Assembly: GCF_012844225.1 (NCBI RefSeq) | Contig: NZ_JABAGQ010000001.1 | Span: 620,001-684,000 of the forward strand | Reading direction: 5' to 3' | DNA: 64,000 nucleotides | Source: Rhodococcus sp. 105337 | GTDB taxonomy: Bacteria > Actinomycetota > Actinomycetes > Mycobacteriales > Mycobacteriaceae | In this document: piece by piece, positions 60,419 to 64,000 of the stretch | Layout: each line of letters starts with the position of its first letter | Position numbering within the stretch: position 1 is the first letter of the stretch | Program-made: the position numbers and the translations under genes | Notes under the pieces: generated by a model | Databases searched by the model: none | Told to the model about the DNA's origin: nothing | Seen by the model: only the letters and a program-made list of their open reading frames with translations

Positions 60419-61348
60419 ATGATCACCGACGCGGCGCCGTTCCCGCTCGACCGACCCACCACGTTCACAGGCATCGGCCTGTCGATCGCAGGCGACAACG
60501 AGATAGCGGTATCGCAGCCCGTCGGTCCCCGCTACCTCGACCACCGTGGACAGACGACCATCGGCTCGGTCGGTGTGCTCACCGACGTGTCCGTGGGCGC
60601 GGCTGTCGCGGTCGCGCGGTTGCACGCGACCGGCGAGCGACCACAGTCCGTGATGTCCCAGATCACCGCGTCGACGGCCCACCCGTTCCCCGTCACGGGG
60701 GCAGTCTCGGGACGTGGCCGCAGCGTCTACTTCGACGACACCACCGGACTGGCAGAAGCGACCCTGTTCGACGACGACGGCAACCCCGTGATGCACCTGA
60801 CCGGACGGTCGATCGTGGTGGGACGCGCACCGTCCGACGCACTTCGCGCGCCGGATGTCACTCACGCCGCTGCCACCGGCCCCGAGCCCGGGCCGTGCGC
60901 GGACCCCGGCGTACTCGCCGAACTGGGTGGCCTCGAGATCGTCGCCGGTATCGCCGCGGAGACCGTGCCCCGTGGCCCGCTGGCGGAACTACTGGGACTG
61001 ACCCTCACCGCCGTCGAGCACGGCACGGTGCAGGGCGAGATCGTCCCGCTCGCATGGATGGCCAATCCGATCGCCTCCGTCCACGGCGGCGTGCTCATGT
61101 CGATGGCGGAGATCGTGTCCGGTCTGGCCGCACAGACCCTCACCTGCGTCGGCGGCCGATACCGGCTTCTCCAGATCAGTGCCGACTATCTGCGTTCCCC
61201 TGCCGCACCGGGCCCTGCCGTGCAGATCAAGTCCGAGGTAACCCGCGCCGGGCGCCGCCTCGCCTCGATCGAGACGGTGATCTGCGGTGCGGACGGCACC
61301 GTGTATGTGCGTGCCCGCGCGAACGCTCAGCTCTTCCCCGGCGTCTAG
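60419..61348 (+). CDS. Tandem-hotdog thioesterase (PaaI-like)
   Basis: 309 residues with two hotdog units. The second half shows LAELLGLTLTAVEHGTVQGEIVPLAWMANPIASVHGGVLMSMAEIVSGLAAQT, the usual acyl-CoA thioesterase motif with HGG. The first half (TTIGSVGVLTDVSVGAAVAVARLHATGERPQSVMSQITAST) is a diverged copy. AAGGGG precedes the ATG. It probably hydrolyses an acyl-CoA; specificity unknown. It follows the sigma-factor gene by 84 bp. Confidence 0.82.
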   Translation: MITDAAPFPLDRPTTFTGIGLSIAGDNEIAVSQPVGPRYLDHRGQTTIGSVGVLTDVSVGAAVAVARLHATGERPQSVMSQITASTAHPFPVTGAVSGRGRSVYFDDTTGLAEATLFDDDGNPVMHLTGRSIVVGRAPSDALRAPDVTHAAATGPEPGPCADPGVLAELGGLEIVAGIAAETVPRGPLAELLGLTLTAVEHGTVQGEIVPLAWMANPIASVHGGVLMSMAEIVSGLAAQTLTCVGGRYRLLQISADYLRSPAAPGPAVQIKSEVTRAGRRLASIETVICGADGTVYVRARANAQLFPGV

Positions 61349-61382
61349 GCGGTACGGCGTCGCCAGGACCGGGACCGTGTGA

Positions 61383-62567
61383 TCACCCGGCTCGGCGTGC
61401 CGCCGCCACGGCTGTCGCGCCGAGGCGGGGGAAACGTCCGTCGGAGATTGTCGTGAACGTGTTACCCAGCCGATTCGTGACGAACGCGACCGACAGTCCC
61501 GTCTCGGGATCGGCGAAGGCCCCGGACCCGCCGAAGCCGTAGTGACCCACGGATCGGAGCGGCTGATGCCTCGAGGCAACCCAGCCCGGGTGATACCCGA
61601 GACGCCAGTTGGCCCGGATTCCGAGTACGTAATCGCGGCCTCGGGTCTGAACCTCGGTCAACTGCCGGACGGTGTCTTCCTCCAGGAAGCGGACATCGTC
61701 GATCGCCCCGCCGCAGGCGAGGGCCGCGTACATCCGGGCCAGCGCCCGGGCTGTGAAGACGCCGTTCCAGCCCGGCATCACGGAATCGTGCGCCCGGGAG
61801 CTTCGCATCAACTCGTCGAATCCCTCGGCCATGCCGGCCTCGGCGAGTCCACGCAGACCGGGTGTCCTGGCGAGTACCGCGCCTGCGGTGGCCCACGGGG
61901 CGGGCAGAAAATTGATCTTGGGGAAGACTCGTGCGATGCGATGACGCTGGTCCTGCGGCACCCGGTACCAGAACTCATCCATTCCGAGCGGCTCGGCAAT
62001 CTCGGTGCGGACGAGTTCCTCGAACGATTTCCCGGACGCGCGCGCCGCTACCTCCGCAACGAGGTTTCCGTAGGTGACGGCGTGATAGCCGGGTCCGGCC
62101 AAGCGACGCGGGTCCGGCGGCGCGGCGGCGAGCGCGGCAGCGACGGCTTCGGAGTCGAGCAACCCGAAGCGCCCCGGAACGAGTCCCCGCGCCTTGTGCA
62201 GCCCGGCGCGGTGGGACATCAGCTCACGAACGGTGATGGCGTCCTTGCCTGCGGCGGCGAACTCCGGCCAATACTGCGCCACGGGGCTGTCGTACTTGAC
62301 GAGCCCTCGCTCGGCGAGGCGGTGGAGAACCGTGCTGGCGACTCCCTTCCCCGTCGAGAAGGACAGCACCACCGTGTCCCGTTTCCACCGCTTGTCGCGG
62401 GCGGCCCACCCGGCCCAGATGTCGAGAACGCATTCGCCGTGCAGGTAACACGTCAGTGCGCCGCCACCTTGACCGGGCGAAAAGAACATCCGGAAGAACT
62501 GATCCGCGACCGGCATGAAGCGCGGGTCGACCACCATCTGCGTGGCCGGTATGTCGTTCTCGGTCAT
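61383..62567 (-). CDS. Serine hydrolase, class C beta-lactamase/esterase family
   Basis: 394 residues from MTENDIPATQMVVDPRF. SFSTGKGVASTVLHRLAERGLVKYDSPVAQYWPEF holds the SxxK nucleophile (S-T-G-K, about residue 72); HAVTYGNLVAEVAARASGKSFEELV supplies the YxN motif; GHYGFGGSGAFADPETGLSVAFVTNRLG replaces the KTG box (HxGxGG style). These features fit EstB/LipE-like esterases rather than antibiotic-hydrolysing lactamases. The longer open frame upstream is rejected because it overlaps the peptidase promoter. Confidence 0.88.
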   Translation of the reverse strand: MTENDIPATQMVVDPRFMPVADQFFRMFFSPGQGGGALTCYLHGECVLDIWAGWAARDKRWKRDTVVLSFSTGKGVASTVLHRLAERGLVKYDSPVAQYWPEFAAAGKDAITVRELMSHRAGLHKARGLVPGRFGLLDSEAVAAALAAAPPDPRRLAGPGYHAVTYGNLVAEVAARASGKSFEELVRTEIAEPLGMDEFWYRVPQDQRHRIARVFPKINFLPAPWATAGAVLARTPGLRGLAEAGMAEGFDELMRSSRAHDSVMPGWNGVFTARALARMYAALACGGAIDDVRFLEEDTVRQLTEVQTRGRDYVLGIRANWRLGYHPGWVASRHQPLRSVGHYGFGGSGAFADPETGLSVAFVTNRLGNTFTTISDGRFPRLGATAVAAARRAG

Positions 62568-62707
62568 GCCACCCGTGCTCCTAGCGCTACCGTCGCGAAC
62601 CGCTGTCCCCCGCACGATCGTAGGAGCCGCGCACCACGGGCGTGGAGGTTCTCCGCGTTCGGGTGGGCGTCTGCACCTCCCGGGGAATCGGTGTAAGGAT
62701 GGAGCCC

Positions 62708-64000
62708 ATGACCATCGCGCCACATTCGGAGATCCGCTCCGGCATCGATCTCGAACATGTCGACGAGCACGTCCGGCCCCAGGACGACCTGTTCGAGCAC
62801 GTCAGCGGGCGATGGCTCGCCGAACACGAGATTCCGGCCGATCGCGCTCTCGACGGCGCGTTCCGCACGCTCGCCGACAAAGCCGAGGTCGACGTCCGGT
62901 CGATCATCGAGGAGGCTGCGGCGTCGAGCGCCGAACCCGGCACCGATGCGCAGAAGATCGGTGACCTGTTTGCGAGTTTCATGGATATCGATTCGATCGA
63001 GGCCGCGGGCATGGCTCCGATCTCCGCGGAACTGGCTGCGATCGCGGGCGCGCCCGATCGCGCTGCACTCGCGTCGGTCCTCGGCGAACTTCAGCGAGTC
63101 GGTGTCAGCGGGGCGCTCGCGCACTACGTGGACACCGACTCGAAGAACTCGCAGCGTTATCTGATCCACGTCGCGCAGGGCGGACTCGGCCTTCCCGACG
63201 AGTCGTACTACCGGGAGGAGCGGTACGCCGCCATCCGCGACTCGTACACCGGGCACATCGGCCGTATGTTCACCCTCGCCGGCCTCGACCACGACCCTGC
63301 GCGGGTGGTCGCTCTGGAGACCGCGCTTGCTGCCGGGCACTGGGATGTCGTCACACGCCGCGACGCCGACCTGACCTACAACCTGGTCACGCTCGAATCG
63401 TTGATCGCCGATCTGCCCGGGTTCGAGTGGACGGACTGGATCACGGCCACCGGTGCGACCGCCGGGCAATGGTCCGAGATCGTCGTGCGGCAGCCCAGTT
63501 TCCTCGAGGTGTTCACACAGTTGTGGACCGACCAGTCGCTCGACGACTGGAAGGCGTGGGCTGCATGGCGGGTGCTGCGGGCACGTGCCCCGTACCTTTT
63601 CTCGGCAATCGTCGACGAGAACTTCGCGTTCTACGGACGCGAACTCACCGGCGCTCAGGAGATCCGCGCTCGGTGGAAGCGCGGCGTGTCGCTGGTGCAG
63701 GACCTGCTCGGTGAGGCCGTCGGCAAGATCTACGTCGAGCGGCATTTCCCTGCCGAGGCGAAGACCCGGATGCAGGTGCTCGTCGACAACCTCACAGAGG
63801 CGTACCGGCAGAGCATCACCGACCTCGAGTGGATGAGCCCGGAGACCCGTGGGGCGGCACTGCGCAAGCTCGACAAGTTCACCCCCAAGGTCGGGTATCC
63901 GGACAGGTGGCGGGACTATTCGGCGGTGTCCATCGCTGCCGACGACCTCGTCGGCAACTACCGCAGCGGGTATGCCGCGGAGTACGACCGCGATCTCGCC
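62708..64000 (+). CDS. M13-family (neprilysin-like) zinc metallopeptidase, truncated by window end
   Basis: 431 residues are visible, open to the right edge. MTIAPHSEIRSGIDLEHVDEHVRPQDDLFEHVSGRWLAEHEIPADRALDGAFRTLADKAEVDVRSII is the typical M13 N-terminus, and GLPDESYYREERYAAIRDSYTGHIGRMFTLAG, TYNLVTLESL and YVERHFPAEAKTRMQVLVDNLTEAYRQSITDLEWMSPETRGAALRKLDKFTPKVGYPDRW are conserved blocks. The zinc-binding HExxH would lie beyond the window. GGAG precedes the ATG at 62708. No signal peptide, so cytoplasmic or Zmp1-like unconventional export is possible. Confidence 0.9.
   Translation, partial: MTIAPHSEIRSGIDLEHVDEHVRPQDDLFEHVSGRWLAEHEIPADRALDGAFRTLADKAEVDVRSIIEEAAASSAEPGTDAQKIGDLFASFMDIDSIEAAGMAPISAELAAIAGAPDRAALASVLGELQRVGVSGALAHYVDTDSKNSQRYLIHVAQGGLGLPDESYYREERYAAIRDSYTGHIGRMFTLAGLDHDPARVVALETALAAGHWDVVTRRDADLTYNLVTLESLIADLPGFEWTDWITATGATAGQWSEIVVRQPSFLEVFTQLWTDQSLDDWKAWAAWRVLRARAPYLFSAIVDENFAFYGRELTGAQEIRARWKRGVSLVQDLLGEAVGKIYVERHFPAEAKTRMQVLVDNLTEAYRQSITDLEWMSPETRGAALRKLDKFTPKVGYPDRWRDYSAVSIAADDLVGNYRSGYAAEYDRDLA

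Noticed and set aside
1-64000. tRNA, rRNA, insertion sequence or prophage genes
   Set aside because: No cloverleaf-like sequence, transposase, integrase or phage structural gene was recognised on either strand by eye.

Overview
The window is high-GC, densely coded actinobacterial DNA. The gene families (HadA/HadB-like dehydratases, KorA/KorB, a SigG-type ECF sigma factor, an MmpL transporter, a KshB-like reductase, many acyl-CoA dehydrogenases and Baeyer-Villiger monooxygenases) point to Mycobacteriales, most likely Rhodococcus or a close relative. That assignment rests on gene content and style, not on a database search. No rRNA, tRNA, CRISPR array or complete insertion sequence was seen.

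Layout. 1-2251: a TetR gene cut by the left edge, then a D-aminoacylase-like amidohydrolase. 2344-5483: a D-threonine-aldolase-like PLP enzyme, a HadA/HadB-like pair and a PQQ-type sugar dehydrogenase lipoprotein. 5490-9191: a MaoC-GntR-acyl-CoA dehydrogenase operon divergent from a double-hotdog hydratase. 9207-12941: a crotonase divergent from a CoA-transferase/amidohydrolase pair. 12972-16000: KorAB. 16140-17760: a dienelactone hydrolase divergent from an SDR. 17861-46439: a large catabolic cluster (below). 46440-49957: an SDR relic, an MmpL transporter, a DUF2892 protein and a truncated DUF302 gene. 49923-57523: a seven-gene acyl-CoA operon with its own TetR. 57633-64000: a UbiB-type kinase divergent from a SigG-like sigma factor, a thioesterase, a serine hydrolase and the 5' part of an M13 metallopeptidase gene.

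The main discovery is the 17.9-46.4 kb cluster. Five separate 41-bp promoter modules share one architecture: -35 TTGACG, a 17-bp spacer, -10 TACNGT, a palindrome of the form GTAGCC-N3-GGCTAC covering the spacer end and the -10 box, and a second dyad (GTGA-N6-TCAC in the three best copies) directly downstream. They head five transcription units: (a) cyclase-family hydrolase, VOC protein, Baeyer-Villiger monooxygenase (BVMO), alpha/beta-barrel protein, epimerase, esterase; (b) Rieske oxygenase, two acyl-CoA dehydrogenases, crotonase, acyl-CoA synthetase, HAPMO-like BVMO; (c) SnoaL-like protein, MHS-type transporter, SDR; (d) esterase, SDR, CHMO-like BVMO, KshB-like reductase; (e) old yellow enzyme, double-hotdog hydratase, SRPBCC protein, SDR. 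The only regulator inside the cluster is a 342-residue protein carrying an N-terminal helix-turn-helix/antitoxin-like region fused to a TetR module, which makes it the natural candidate to bind these sites.

Taken together the cluster looks like an import-and-degradation pathway for a cyclic ketone, terpenoid or steroid-like compound. Dehydrogenases would expose ketones, a Rieske oxygenase would hydroxylate, three different BVMOs would insert oxygen, esterases would open the lactones or esters, and an acyl-CoA ligase with dehydrogenases and hydratases would finish by beta-oxidation. The substrate cannot be read from sequence alone.
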